DNA from: Yarrowia lipolytica
Taxonomy: Eukaryota; Ascomycota; Dipodascomycetes; Dipodascales
Assembly: GCF_001761485.1 (NCBI RefSeq)
Contig: NC_090775.1
Span: forward strand, 62,001-126,000
DNA: 64,000 nt
Direction of reading: 5' to 3'
Below the pieces are notes generated by a model. That model worked only from the letters and a program-made list of their open reading frames with translations. It did no database searches and was not told the DNA's origin. A program made the translations under genes and the position numbers. Shown here piece after piece: positions 13,341-24,679 of this stretch; position 1 is the first letter of the stretch; every line of letters starts with the position of its first letter.

Positions 13341-13406
13341 CACATGACAACCCACGTGATAACCCACGTGATAACCCACGTGATAACCCATGGGACAACC
13401 CACATG
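13341..13406. repeat. 12-bp tandem E-box array
   Basis: A unit close to CCACGTGATAAC repeats in perfect 12-base register. CACATG lies at 13341, CACGTG at 13353, 13365 and 13377, CATGGG at 13389 and CACATG at 13401. The array is read by frames on both strands, but none has other coding support. The cores are palindromic bHLH binding sites. Confidence 0.9.
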
Positions 13407-15090
13407 ACCTCTCCCATCCCTCTTTTCAATCGTCCATGCTTTCTTATTCTAGTGACTTTTTTGACTCCCTGTGATGTCCATGTCTGTAGTCTTGGGCGTT
13501 TGATTCCGCTTAGTGGCAACTATTCCCGTCTAAAATCTTTCTCCAACCATTCTCTTAAATTTGAGCGTTCAACAACTGCCAAAATCGCTCTTTATACCAC
13601 TCTGGAGCTCTCTTCATAGTATACTGTAACTTCTAGGGCCTTGTAAAACCGTTCAAAACCACTTCATCTTTCCTCTGAGCACCTCCCGCCCACTGTTGGC
13701 TCAAAAATGGCCCTCCATCTCCCCAATTGTTGTCATATTCACCTTCATCTCCCCAATTGCCGTATTCACCTCTTCCGTGGAATTCCTCTTACCTACCTCC
13801 AAGGGCCACCGAGATCTCATCGCCTATAAGGCCCCAACAGTGAAACCCCCAAGGCACCACCGAAGGAAGGAGGATTGAAGACTGAATCAAAATTACAGCC
13901 TATGTGGCTGGTTGTTCCACCTGGGTTATTTGAGCAATGTACTTACCCCCTCTATCCCTTGTCAATCACGTTTATTCGGGGCAGCGGCGGCTCTCTCCAC
14001 ACCCGCCGGCCACCATAGTAAAACAGCACAAGAGTGCTGACGACCAACAGATTACTGGCCTGACGCTTGAAAATACCGAATAAATGGACTTGTATCTTAG
14101 TATTCACCTTTTTGCGTTCGAAAAAATCCATTCTGAACGTTTTCCCCGGGGACCATCCCCCAAAGAACACCGTGACTTGCTACTTTTACACCGGAAATAA
14201 CACATTAGAACCCCCCAGAAAGCGTGCAGAGCCTCTTGTGTATGGAGGTCACGTGATATCCATACACCACCAGACCAAACAAAATTACTCTCTGTCACCC
14301 GTCGATCCACCACTGCCATGTACAGTAGTATGTACCACACACTACGAATCTGGCACCACCAGATGAAAATTTCAAAAATAACCAAAACAAGGCAAAATTT
14401 CGTACACACGGTAAATCATATCCGCTGGATCTTGTTATGCTTTCACGTTCCGTGTAAAGTGTCCCCATCGGCCAGTATTTCCATCTCCTGGTTGACACGA
14501 TCTCGGCGCAAATTAAGGTGGAGAGTTTGACTTGGTCACGTGATTTAATTGAACTTTATCTGTATGGATACTGGCAAGTCTCACTCGGACATTCTACTGG
14601 ATTCCACGTTGTCCCAATTAGTCTCTTCGTGGTGTCAATGGAATCGTCCAGATCTCCTGATTCTGTCGGTATGGCTTTTATTCCTGTTTTTCTCTTTTCC
14701 CCACGTTTGGCGTGACACTGAACCATTGATTCCGTCCCCCCATCCCCCGCCTTTCACGTGACCAGGAAGGTTGAATATCTCTCAGTCTGTCGCTTGTATT
14801 CCCGTTTGGTGCCTCTTGTTCATTGTACCAATGTAAGTATTGTCCTCGTCTCCATACTGTGCGTTGGCTATGACACCCCAGATTAGGGAGTGTAGTAGCT
14901 ACCACTACAACACCGAGATTATAAACAGTACTTGTACCTGTAGTAATTAAAAGTACAGTACGCTCTTTGGACACCATTCGGACACAAGGAAACCACATTC
15001 ATGTAATGAACAAACTCCCTACAGCACTTTTCCCCCTTATCTCGATGACGCCTGTGGTATATGTACAGTACAGTGTGTACTGCACACATG

Positions 15091-15160
15091 CACCATACAT
15101 GCAAACGCACCATACATGCAAATGCACCATACATGCACTACACATGCACGCTACATGCAC
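15091..15160. repeat. 17-bp tandem repeat (CACCATACATGCAAACG type)
   Basis: CACCATACATGC begins at 15091, 15108 and 15125, exactly 17 bases apart, followed by degenerate ACATGCAC words to about 15160. Every unit carries the palindrome-like ACATGC. Confidence 0.85.
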
Positions 15161-16090
15161 TTACACCATGCAGCTTGCTACGCCAACACCACACATGAGT
15201 CATGTAGCTAAGGTCGTACCGGTCACGCGAACACTCCTAGGGCGTAGCAACGAGACTACTTGTAGTTTCTCTCTGAGGTTCAATTTCCTTTTTAGATGAT
15301 TTTACGATTTTTGGCCAATTTTCCTGTGGTTAGATTCGATCCAAATGCACGATAATAGCAGTAATTATGGTGATTTTCACAGAAAAATCTAATTCAATTC
15401 AAACGCCGAGCCAACACAGTGTGAGACATGGCATGGACAAGGAGAAGCGAAGGGCTGTGTGCGATCGACAGCGGTCTCCACATTTCCTGAGTTATTTAGC
15501 AAGTCATGTGATCCGAGGGGGACCTGACAAGATCAATGCCACTGTAGAGACCGCAACACCAACAGTGCAGTGCGGTGACGCCGCCATTACCAGTGTTGCG
15601 ACCACGACATGAGCCGGGTGGTGGCGACAAGGACCTTGTGATTGCCATGGCGTATGTAGTGTGGTCACCACCCTGCTCATGTGGTCACCACATGGCTCGT
15701 GCAACATGTGATGGTCACGTTCCATACGAGTACACCGGTAGCCCGATCGAGATCACAATACCTGTCTCAGAGCTATTTTCTTAGATTTGTTTCTATGGCT
15801 CCAAAAACCTGAGGGGTTTGAAAGTAATGGAAAAGATGAGAAAATACGTATCAATTTGAATAAATTGGATGGGGCCCCCGGATCGACAGGAATCGATTCT
15901 GCCAGGTCCAAACGTAGTGATATGCGTGCAGCAAGCATCGGAATGTACATATTATCGGTATCATTTGGCGATATGAATCGGGGCGTATTTGTAGCAAGAA
16001 AAGGGATGCGAGCAAAATTCAAATAAATAAAGCAAAGTTGAGAAAAAAATGTAATAAAATGAAATAAAATGTGGAAAATGATATAAAGAT

Positions 16091-16148
16091 GAGGAAAATG
16101 AGGAAAATGAGGAAAATCTGGGAAAATCTGGGAAAATTTGGGAAAATC
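16091..16148. repeat. 9-10 bp GGGAAAAT/GAGGAAAAT tandem repeat
   Basis: Three 9-base units of GAGGAAAAT are followed by three 10-base units of the CTGGGAAAAT type. Purine-rich, with no gene seen. Confidence 0.8.
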
Positions 16149-17250
16149 AAGAGTAGTAAATGGGGCTACAAGGACCGCCAAACTGAGCCTTCACAAATGA
16201 AAAAATGAAAATGAAAATGAAAATGAAATACAAATGAAAAAGAAAAAGATTTTTTTTTTAACAAAACAAAAATAAATCAAAACTTCAGAATTACAACATT
16301 GCTTCTTGAGCCAGCAACACTTTCGAAGCACTGTCTCAGCCACAATAACGGTGTTTGAAAGCTAGAATCTCCCGAGGCATTTGCTGGTTACATTTTGGAC
16401 ATGGTCTGGAGTAAGTTCGGAGCGAGTATTACGGGTAGAATTTTATTTTTTTGAGCCTATTTTAGTCGATTTTACAAAATAATTAAAAGAAATGTAAATG
16501 TAGAAAAATCGACATAGCTCTAAAAAAAAAGAAAAAAAAAGAAAAAGAAAGGAAAAAGGAAAGAAAAGAAAAGAAATAAAAAACGCCCCAGACGACATGG
16601 TCTACTGAAGCAGGAGAGTCTCGATATGTGAAAAGATCCGAAATCAGAACTCGTTCTGATAATTCAGATACATATTCCAACTCAGACCGTTTCAAGAATA
16701 ACAGTGAGAGTGGACTGGTCAATGTTTGATGACATTGGTGGGATATAGAGAGATGGGGTGACAATCCCGGGGTGGATGTAAGCCACCAGGAGACGTTATA
16801 ATATCGCTTCCATCATGTTTGTCTAGTACTTCCCAAACAAGACAAAATGCCGATTATGCAAGATAGCCAACTTTGTTGGTAGAAAAAAAAAACAGAAAAA
16901 AAAAAGAAATAAAAAAAAAAAGAAAGAGAAGATAAGAGAAGAGAAAGAAAAGAAACACAACCAACCAATCGTTTGTCATCGGTTCAAATCGAGTCTAGAG
17001 GACGGTGGCATGTTTTTTGTTTTTCCGAACCAACTTCAAAGAGTTATGGCAAAGGAGATCATATTCCTGATTAATTCTTCCCTTACTGATAAGGGCATAG
17101 AATGATTAGGAAATGAGATTGGTGAAAATAGACCAGACAGGAATGTTCAGAAGGGCCCATTATACACATCCATGGAGTCCATAGCACTTTTCACTATCTC
17201 CATAGATTTCGACTGTACTGTAATCTATGTGCACCGATAACGTATGCTGA

Positions 17251-17294
17251 CATGTCGATGTATGCCATGTCGATGTATGCCATGTCGATGTATG
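17251..17294. repeat. 15-bp tandem repeat (CATGTCGATGTATGC)
   Basis: Copies start at 17251, 17266 and 17281. The first two are identical and the third diverges at its end. Confidence 0.9.
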
Positions 17295-17525
17295 ATGTGC
17301 GTCGAATGATGTCGCGTCTGAAGGTCAGACACGTGGTCCGACCAACCAGGCCACTCCTTTTCGGTTACCGGTTGTCGTATCTTTAGGGCTGTTATCTCCA
17401 CTAGCGGCGATACGACCGAGAGATAAGAGATGCATGGAATGATAGACTTGAGACACGATGATACGAATACGTGAGCCAAAAGGTCCGGGGAGGGGGAGGG
17501 AGAGTGGGGTGACCAAAGTGGCTGC

Positions 17526-17620
17526 TCAGAATCAAATTGGCTTCTCCAAATCCAATTGGCTTCTCCAAATCCAATTGGCTTCCCCAAATCCAATTGGCTG
17601 CTCCAAATCCAATTGGCTGC
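17526..17620. repeat. 19-bp tandem array of CCAATTGG
   Basis: Five units of the form TCCAAATCCAATTGGCTTC follow one another. The ATTGG core ends at 17540, 17559, 17578, 17597 and 17616, so the period is exactly 19. In four units the core is the palindrome CCAATTGG, which contains a CCAAT box on each strand. The first unit has CAAATTGG. Confidence 0.92.
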
Positions 17621-18440
17621 TCTGCAAATCCCCGAAACTGCAGCGCGTCGAGATAGCATCTGGTGGAACCACCGGTGGAACCGAAATGGAGGGCTTGGAC
17701 CAACTGATAAGATGACAGGTCGATGGGGAGTGCAGATTTTGACGGGAAATTTTGACAGGGCGTTTAGATCGCGCCTAGCGTTGTTTTTGTGCACTCAACG
17801 GGCCATTATTCTCCGTGGGAGTCAAGGGCGGAGTCAAGGGAGCCAAGGAGCTAATCATGAGCCGTGGGGGAAACTCAATTGGGAATGGTAGGGAGATAAG
17901 AGGATTAGAGAGGCGGGTGGCGGTTAGGTGATGGGGTCATTCTGTCTCAGTGGCTAGAGTGACAGAAGAATTAGAGGAGCGGAAGATCTAGAAGATGGAA
18001 GTGGAAGAGAAGAAGTGTGGAAGGAGAAGGTGATCTTCTAGATCTAGAATGAGGAGGTGGGTTCTCGTGGGTGTTTCCGAAGACGAGTATGTACTGTTGG
18101 AGTCAGGCGGTCAGGAGCGGACCTGACCAAATCAGACCAAACCAGAACGAACCTCAACCAGGAGGAGACTGGATAGTCAGTTGTAACCGAGCCAACTACA
18201 AGTAGTAGTCAGTACCACCCAGTCCCAGTAGCATTCGTAACCGCACCAATACCAACAATTGTGACTGTTGCCAAAATGCTGGTTCGGAAAAATGGACGAT
18301 TCGTGACTGACACTACCCCACATTCCTTTTTGCTCGACTACCGAGGTGAGCTGCAACATGTGAAGATGTGCCGATATGACCATGCCGAGTTTATCACGGT
18401 TGTGAACATGAACCAAACCCCACAAACAAGGCGAGTAGGA

Positions 18441-18460
18441 GGGTTAGGGAGGGTTAGGGA
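18441..18460. repeat. Two telomere-like decamers (GGGTTAGGGA)
   Basis: Two perfect, adjacent copies of GGGTTAGGGA, 10 bases each. The Y. lipolytica telomere unit, as I recall it, is also 10 bases (GGGTTAGTCA in one phase) and shares the first seven. Confidence 0.8.
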
Positions 18461-18470
18461 GTGTTTGGTG

Positions 18471-18568
18471 ATGAGTCAGTTGGTGATGAGTCAGTTGGTG
18501 GTGAGTCAGCCGGAAAGTAGATGAGCTAGTTCGAAAGTAGATGAGTCAGTGGGAAAGTGGATGAGTCA
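18471..18568. repeat. Tandem array of TGAGTCA (AP-1/Gcn4 core)
   Basis: TGAGTCA occurs at 18472, 18487, 18502, 18542 and 18562. The first three lie in 15-base units (ATGAGTCAGTTGGTG), the others in 20-base units of the AAAGTAGATGAGTCAGTGGG type, with one mutated copy (TGAGCTA) between. It lies about 1.6 kb upstream of the GLN1 start and directly follows the telomere-like decamers. Confidence 0.92.
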
Positions 18569-19309
18569 GCGCCAGCGCCAATCATCAGCACCAGTCGTCC
18601 ATGTCACAAACTCGAACGCCACGCCAACACCGTCGTTATCGTCGTTATCGTCGACACGTGACTTGCCGAGGTTGATCCAGACTGACACAAACGCAATGCA
18701 ACTGCCTCCAGAGTCGTTCGTTAATGACACAGAAAGAGTCGCCAGGGAACAAAAAGAGTGGCCACAGACTCGAACAATTTGGGACAATCGCCGACGATCC
18801 TGGTTGTGTCACCAGAACATGTGTGTCTCCAGAACCTGTTTGTGACGCCACTGACGCCCTGTTTGTGTCACTGGCACCCCGTTTGTGTCACTGGCACCCT
18901 GTCGACCCCATCCTACTCACCCAGTTCATCCCGGGCCTCCGTTTGCACCCGCGACATGACAAAGTTGACTCGTGCAGATACCCCATACTGTAGCGGCTAA
19001 TAACCCCGTTGTCATTGGATCGCTCGACAGTTATCAGCGGGGAAATGGAAAAAAGAAGACAAAAAAAAAGGCGAAAAGCAGACCTACTTGTACTACAGGA
19101 AGATGACCGCGGCAATGTCGTGGGGCGGAATAAGGAGGAATATTTTTCCCTCATATTTTTGCCCTTTTTTTTGTCATCATCGCGCACACATCCACTCCCC
19201 CACGGGTCAGCAAAACCGCCATATTTTCATTGGCCAGAAACACAAACGCTTATCTGAATCATATCCGACTGCGGAACGTGACAGATGAGAGTTTGTATTA
19301 TCGTGTGAG

Positions 19310-19510
19310 GGTCCGGAGAGAAGGGGAGAAGGATAGAAGGAAGAAGGAAGGGTAGGAGGGGGATAATGTGATTATAAAAAAAAAAAAATAGGATAAAAAT
19401 GGGAAAAAAGAAATAAAGGAAATAAAGGAAATAAAGGAAAAAAAGGGAAAAAAGAGAAAAAAGGGAAAAGAAGGGAAACAGGGAAAAAAAAAGGGAAAAA
19501 AAGGAACAGA
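19310..19510. repeat. Purine tract of about 200 bases
   Basis: Almost uninterrupted A/G on the plus strand, with internal GGAAATAAA and GGGAAAAAA repeats and an A13 run. Frames on the minus strand translate it as Phe/Leu/Ser and are not genes. Confidence 0.85.
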
Positions 19511-20066
19511 AAAAACACAGAAAAAACACCCATTCCGAACCGCAAAAATAAATAAAAATATCCACCAAACTCGCCGCATCCTCACGACAATCCCGGTCCA
19601 ACTCACCTCCCCCAAACTCGGCTCGTCGTCGACTCGCACTCATCCCGACGCCAGTTGTCGACCGTTACATTATCTTACATCCTTCTGTCGACACTTCATT
19701 GGCCGATAAGATGTCTTTGTTGCGCCCAAATTTAGAAACTCTGTCGGCCAAATTAACCTCAGACATGCCCGAGTCTAATTTACGACTTGTTGGGAGAAAT
19801 TCCCAATCGGCACAAACGGAGGTCCAGGAACATAAATTTGGCGGCCAATAATTTATGAGGGCCTCCAACAACCCCGACCCCCTTTCCGCCATATCTGTAG
19901 CACATCTCTATGGCTTCCAACCGGCGGTTTCCGTGCATCGGAAGCTCTCATCTGTACAATTATATATCTCCAAATTTTAAACTTTAAGTTTGGGCATGAA
20001 AATTATCAACCTTTTGGCTTTTTGGTTGACTTTGTGTATTTTAGCACTTCCCAATTTGGCACACGT

Positions 20067-20076
20067 TATATATATA
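20067..20076 (+). promoter_or_regulatory. TATA box of GLN1
   Basis: TATATATATA lies about 80 bases before the proposed first-exon ATG at 20155. Confidence 0.7.
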
Positions 20077-20154
20077 TCGTGGCACGTCCCTTGGGTCTCG
20101 GTATCGCTTGATCCAACACTACAACAGTCCTCTGTTCTATTTATTTGCATTACG

Positions 20155-21917
20155 ATGACCGACAACATTAACATTTCGAAAGCTTCCAACGTGAGTATCA
20201 GAAGGGCGGCGGGCGACTTTGCGCCTCTGCGATTTGGTCCGGTGGTGTGGGCTGTGGTGGTGGTTTTGTGCAACTAATTTGGTGACACAGTCTGGGTGGT
20301 CGGGTGGTGGTTGCGTGCTGAGCATATCGACACTGTACAACTTGTCCGTACAGTGTGCACTCCAGACGCATCTGACGGACCTGATACATCCGACGCACCA
20401 GACGCACCAGACGCACTAGACGCACAAGATGCACCAGACGCAACCTGAGTAATACTCAGACCGCAGCCGTCATCTCGCGGGTATTTTTGCATCTGCGCAG
20501 CCTTTTTGCATCTGCGCAGCACCCATTACGCTGCACGCTGCATCGCACACCACCAAAGCGCCCACAGCCGACCACAACCGGTGACACGGAACCCTTCCCA
20601 TGGGGTAGGTGATGGCGATAGGCTATCCGATACGGTTTGCCAACGTTGCTGCAGCAGATGCAGACACAGACACAAAAGCAGACTCAGGGTTCATGTCGTG
20701 GGTGACATGGTTGTCTGTGTCGCAAACTGTCACAAAAACTGTCACAAAACTGTCACAAACTGTCACAAACTGTCGCAAAGGTCTACCGCAAGGTCTACCC
20801 CTCGCTCCTCTGACTCCCACTAACTCAGTTGTCAAAATACCTGGACCTCCCCCAGCACGGAGCTGTCCTGGCCGAGTACATCTGGATCGATGCCCATTTC
20901 AACATCCGATCCAAGTGCAAGACTCTAGACAAGAAGCCCACTTCCATCGAAGACCTCCCCGAGTGGAACTTTGACGGCTCCTCCACAGATCAGGCTCCCG
21001 GCCACGACTCGGATATCTATCTCCGACCCGCCGCCATCTACCCCGATCCTTTCCGACGAGGCGACAACATTATTGTTCTGGCCGAGTGCTGGAACAACGA
21101 CGGAACCCCCAACAAGTTCAACCACCGACACGAGTGCGCCAAGCTCATGAGCGCCCACGAGAAGGAGGTCATCTGGTTCGGAATCGAGCAGGAGTACACC
21201 ATGTTCGACGAGAGCGATAACCCCGTCGGATGGCCTAAGGGCGGTTTCCCCGCTCCCCAGGGCCCCTACTACTGTGGTGTCGGAACCGGCAAGGTCTTTG
21301 CTCGAGACGTTGTTGAGGCCCACTACCGAGCCTGTCTCTACTCCGGAATCAACATCTCCGGTATCAACGCCGAGGTCATGCCTTCCCAGTGGGAGTACCA
21401 GGTTGGTCCCTGCGAGGGTATCTCCATGGCCGATGAGCTGTGGATGTCCCGATACCTGCTGCACCGAGTTGCCGAGGAGTTTGGCATCAAGATCTCCTTC
21501 CACCCCAAGCCCCTGCAGGGAGACTGGAACGGAGCCGGCTGTCACACCAACGTGTCCACCAAGTCGATGCGAGAGCCCGGTGGAATGAAGCACATTGAGG
21601 CTGCCATCGAGAAGCTTGCTGCCCGACACAAGGAGCACATTGCCGTCTACGGCGAGGACAACGACATGCGACTCACCGGCCGACACGAGACCGGCTCCAT
21701 CGGCTCTTTCTCTTCCGGAGTTGCCAACCGAGGCTGCTCCATCCGAATTCCTCGATCTGTGGCCAAGGAGGGCTACGGCTACTTTGAGGACCGACGACCC
21801 GCCTCCAACATTGACCCCTACCTTGTTACCGGTATCATGACCGAGACCATCTGTGGCTCCATTCCTGATGCCGACATGGTTGAGGAGACCAAGCGAGGTG
21901 AGGAGGAGGGCTTTTAA
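20155..21917 (+). CDS. GLN1: Glutamine synthetase (two exons)
   Basis: Joins 20155-20190 to 20829-21917, giving 374 residues. It makes glutamine from glutamate, ammonia and ATP in the cytosol. Exon 1 encodes only [12 protein letters not shown]. Exon 2 starts [11 protein letters not shown] and has no ATG of its own in place, which is why a first exon is required. The donor is GTGAGT and the acceptor CTAACTCAG. Eukaryotic glutamine synthetase features are visible: [11 protein letters not shown] in the N-terminal beta-grasp region, [11 protein letters not shown], the ATP-site signature [28 protein letters not shown] and the C-terminal [13 protein letters not shown]. Length is close to the 370 residues of S. 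cerevisiae Gln1. Codons are strongly biased. Upstream GATA and TGAGTCA words fit nitrogen and amino-acid control but are untested. Confidence 0.96.
20191..20828 (+). other. Intron of GLN1 (638 bases)
   Basis: Donor GTGAGT at 20191, branch/acceptor CTAACTCAG ending at 20828. It is long for a yeast intron and sits after codon 12, a common place in Yarrowia. It contains two internal repeats: CAGACGCAC words at about 20385-20440 and ACTGTCACAAA words at 20721-20780. Confidence 0.9.
20721..20780. repeat. 11-12 bp repeat inside the GLN1 intron
   Basis: CACAAACTGT-type units recur four to five times shortly before the intron acceptor (ACTGTCACAAA and one-base variants). Confidence 0.85.
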
Positions 21918-24172
21918 GCGCTTGTAAGCGAGTCCTAGGGCCCCAGAGGCGAAAGTGTTGTTTCAAGAAATGTAAAACGTTCTAGACGTGTATTCTAATG
22001 ACCTGGTATGTGACTGGAGGAAGTTAAGTAAAGTAGATAAATGCTAACAGATTGATTGTACTACCAGTATATGTTCAGTATACAAGTATGAGTCCAAGTA
22101 GTCGCGTGATTGATCAGATAAAAATTTTCTGATTAGGTTCACCATGTGCATATCATTGCATTTAGTACACATATTCAGGGGGATAAGACGACGGGGAGTG
22201 GCTGGAGAGCGCCATAAACGGGACGGTTGGAACGGTGTGAATTTTGTGACCATTGACGTATTTTTTCTCTGTCGATTGAGTGCGTTTTTCAACCGGTTAA
22301 AATGGGGGTATAACTTGTTGTGTGTAGTTTATTTTGGATGTTGGATTGAGGGCTGTGGTTGTGTGGCATTGAGACATGTTATTTCAAATCTGAAAGTTCC
22401 GACGTAATCAGGACCGCCGAAATACCCACTGGACGCAGTTTGGAGTCTCTAGGAGATTGTTTTGACGAGTTTTTACGTCGTGGACTCGTGTAAGGTACTA
22501 TTACAATAAGGTTTTGGAAAAATGTGGGGGTGGGAAAACCGTTGAGAGTAGTCTGATAAGGGTCTTTGATAGGGACAAATACAACAAGAAAAACAAAATA
22601 AACTGACAAAAATACAAAAAAAAAAGGAGCAAGTTTGGGATCGAGCAGTCGACTCGGAGTTGTAGCCGTAGCCGTAGCTGTAGAGTTGCTACAGTTTCAT
22701 CTGACTGGTCGTTTGCAGGTGCACTTGTGCAGAAGAGTGCATGTTTGAGGACTTTGTGATCTATTCTTAGACCCAGTTTTAAGGAAGATGTCTCCGTCTG
22801 ATGGTGGTTGTTTTTGTGTTGGTTTTTTTGTGTTGGGTTGCTGGATGTGATCGAGGCAAGCCGAACGTGTCACTTGTGTGCGTTGCGGTCACGGTCCGTT
22901 GGTTCCCTTGCTCCGTTTGGTGTCTTTGTGGTGGCTTTGTGTTCCAAGTACAAGTTTGGAAGAGTGCATGCATGTAGGGTGCATGTGCAGACGAACATAT
23001 TGTTACATTTGGGTGTGCCGAGGCCGAAATAAAGTTGGTTTTGCCTTACCGAATTCAGAGCGATGATGAGACATGCAGATGTATTGATTTGGTTGCGGAT
23101 ATTGGGAAAATTGGTGGAAATTGTGGAAATAATAGAAAAAATGCATGGAATATTTTAGGGTCTGATGTTGAGCCACAGAGAATTTATTCGTTTCATTTTC
23201 CATCATTTTCAATCATTTTCTGATCATTTCATTTTTATATATTGTTATATCGATTTAATTTATTTCTACACGGCTTGTCAATCTCGTTCCCGAACGACTG
23301 GGTTTGCTTCTTCAGCCTCTCCTGCCCTCGTGGTCTTCGCAACAAGGTTTCTAGACATGTAAGACTTGGTCTAGACTTGTGACTATTACTCGATCATTTA
23401 TTGAGTATTTCTGGATTTATTTTTTTCAGAATAATTAAAATAATTATAAATGGAAAACAAAAACACGCAAATGAACCCTGAAAACACTGATGCAACCAGA
23501 ATACCGCCACAATACAAAACAGCAACGTTACCTCACTCTGGTGCGGCTGCAAAAATATGAGTCTATCCGGATAACCGGGTCACTACTGTAGCGTGATTAG
23601 TCTATGTTTAGCACGTAACCAGAGAGACTTGTACAGTGAGTTGTACAGTGGCAATGTCGCTTAGTAACATGCTGTAGTAGTCAGCACGATTGTGTGATTA
23701 CATAACCCAGATTACCCTTCGTCCAAGACGATGACATAATCGGCTGCCTGCCTACATGGCTTCTGTTCCTGGAGCTGCACACTCCTCTACCTGGCTGGCT
23801 TCTGGAACAACAAATGGAAGTGTGCAAATAAGGCTTTGTTATTTGTTACAAGCCGGAAGTTTAAAATAAAAAGTTTAAATGAGTCATCTTTAATAGCGCA
23901 CGGGACTAGACCTCAACACCTTGGAACATCGTGAAAAAAATCGATTTAAAAAACTAAAAGGATTAAAAAGTTCGAAAAAATAGAAGAAAAAAAACCCCAG
24001 ATCGAATGGAAGCAATACAATACAAACAACAGTCTTAATTAATAAATGATATTAGTGAAAAATTCACAGGGAAAATCCCGTTAGTAATAAATAGTGCCTG
24101 AGGCTTTTGACACGAGTAGTGTATGGGGTGACGAAACGACGTCACATGATGAATGTTGAGGAAGTAATCCTC
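21918..24172. other. Spacer between GLN1 and the Par32-like gene
   Basis: 2.25 kb with no gene I can support. It serves as the 3' region of GLN1 on one side and of the convergent Par32-like gene on the other. It is AT-rich with short A tracts (22610-22625, 23930-24000) and frames under 90 codons without motifs. Confidence 0.5.
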
Positions 24173-24679
24173 TTAATTGGTCATGGTGGTCTTGAGCTTG
24201 GCCCAAACACGACCGGGCTCCGATCTCACGGCATGCAGAGAGTTTCGCGACTTTTGACTGGAGTTGGAGGAGTTGGAGGCGTTGGAAAACATTCGAGTAA
24301 GTCGGTTTCCCTCCTTTTCGGGCTCCTTCTCCTTCTTGTGATTAGTGACCTTGTTTCCCAGTCCTCCTCGACCCACAGAATACACTGGAGGCACATACTC
24401 ATAAGCTGTGTAGCACTCCTCCAGGTACTCCTCAGGAGTGTCGGGCATCATCTGACTAATCGGACGTCGATTGCCATAGCCGCCTCGACCAGTTGTGAAT
24501 CGCTGATTAGGTGACGAAAAGGACAAAACAGGAGCCAGAGTACTGGGTACAGAGTCGCATTCAGCCGACGATGATTGTTGGGGCTGAAGATGAGGTGAAA
24601 CGGGGGAAGTCTTGGGCGACAGAGATTGCTGCTTCTTGGACACGTGATTGCCGTATCCTCCTCTTCCGGTGAGAACCAT
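24173..24679 (-). CDS. Par32-like DUF3602 protein with GRGGxGN repeats
   Basis: A 168-residue protein starting MVLTGRGGYGNHV. Its hallmark is three copies of a GRGG(Y/L)GN motif: near the N-terminus, in the middle (TTGRGGYGNRRP) and in the C-terminal third (SVGRGGLGNKV). The rest is Ser/Pro/Gln-rich and probably disordered. Such spaced GRGGxGN motifs define the fungal DUF3602 family. S. cerevisiae Par32, phosphorylated after rapamycin treatment and linked to ammonium transporter control, is a known member. The frame continues 45 codons upstream, but ATG at 24679 gives the family-type start and has an AAAATG context. Function in this yeast is inferred only from the family. It is intriguing that it lies near GLN1, but no shared control is shown. 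Confidence 0.8.
   Translation of the reverse strand: MVLTGRGGYGNHVSKKQQSLSPKTSPVSPHLQPQQSSSAECDSVPSTLAPVLSFSSPNQRFTTGRGGYGNRRPISQMMPDTPEEYLEECYTAYEYVPPVYSVGRGGLGNKVTNHKKEKEPEKEGNRLTRMFSNASNSSNSSQKSRNSLHAVRSEPGRVWAKLKTTMTN

Larger units (their letters stand above)
10941..18440. other. Gene-free, repeat-rich spacer
   Basis: About 7.5 kb with no supportable gene. It holds A/T tracts (12790-12865, 16200-16260, 16505-16580, 16880-16960), several tandem arrays listed separately and many TACTTGTA/GTACAGTAC words (for example 11555-11590, 14925-14960, 15060-15080). The longest frame (17225-17794, minus) runs through two of the tandem arrays and is composition-driven. CACGTG cores occur near 13177, 13209, 14250, 14538 and 14755. 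Confidence 0.5.
18569..20154 (+). promoter_or_regulatory. Upstream region of GLN1
   Basis: No gene is seen. The region holds a roughly 200-base purine tract (19310-19510) and GATA-type words (CTTATC at 19249, GATAAG at 19705) that could bind nitrogen-control GATA factors. A TATA box follows near the gene. The GATA reading is inference from short matches. Confidence 0.45.

Noticed and set aside
17225-17794. 189-codon minus-strand frame
   Set aside because: It is kept open by the 15- and 19-base tandem arrays, whose periods give repeated peptides; no motif otherwise.
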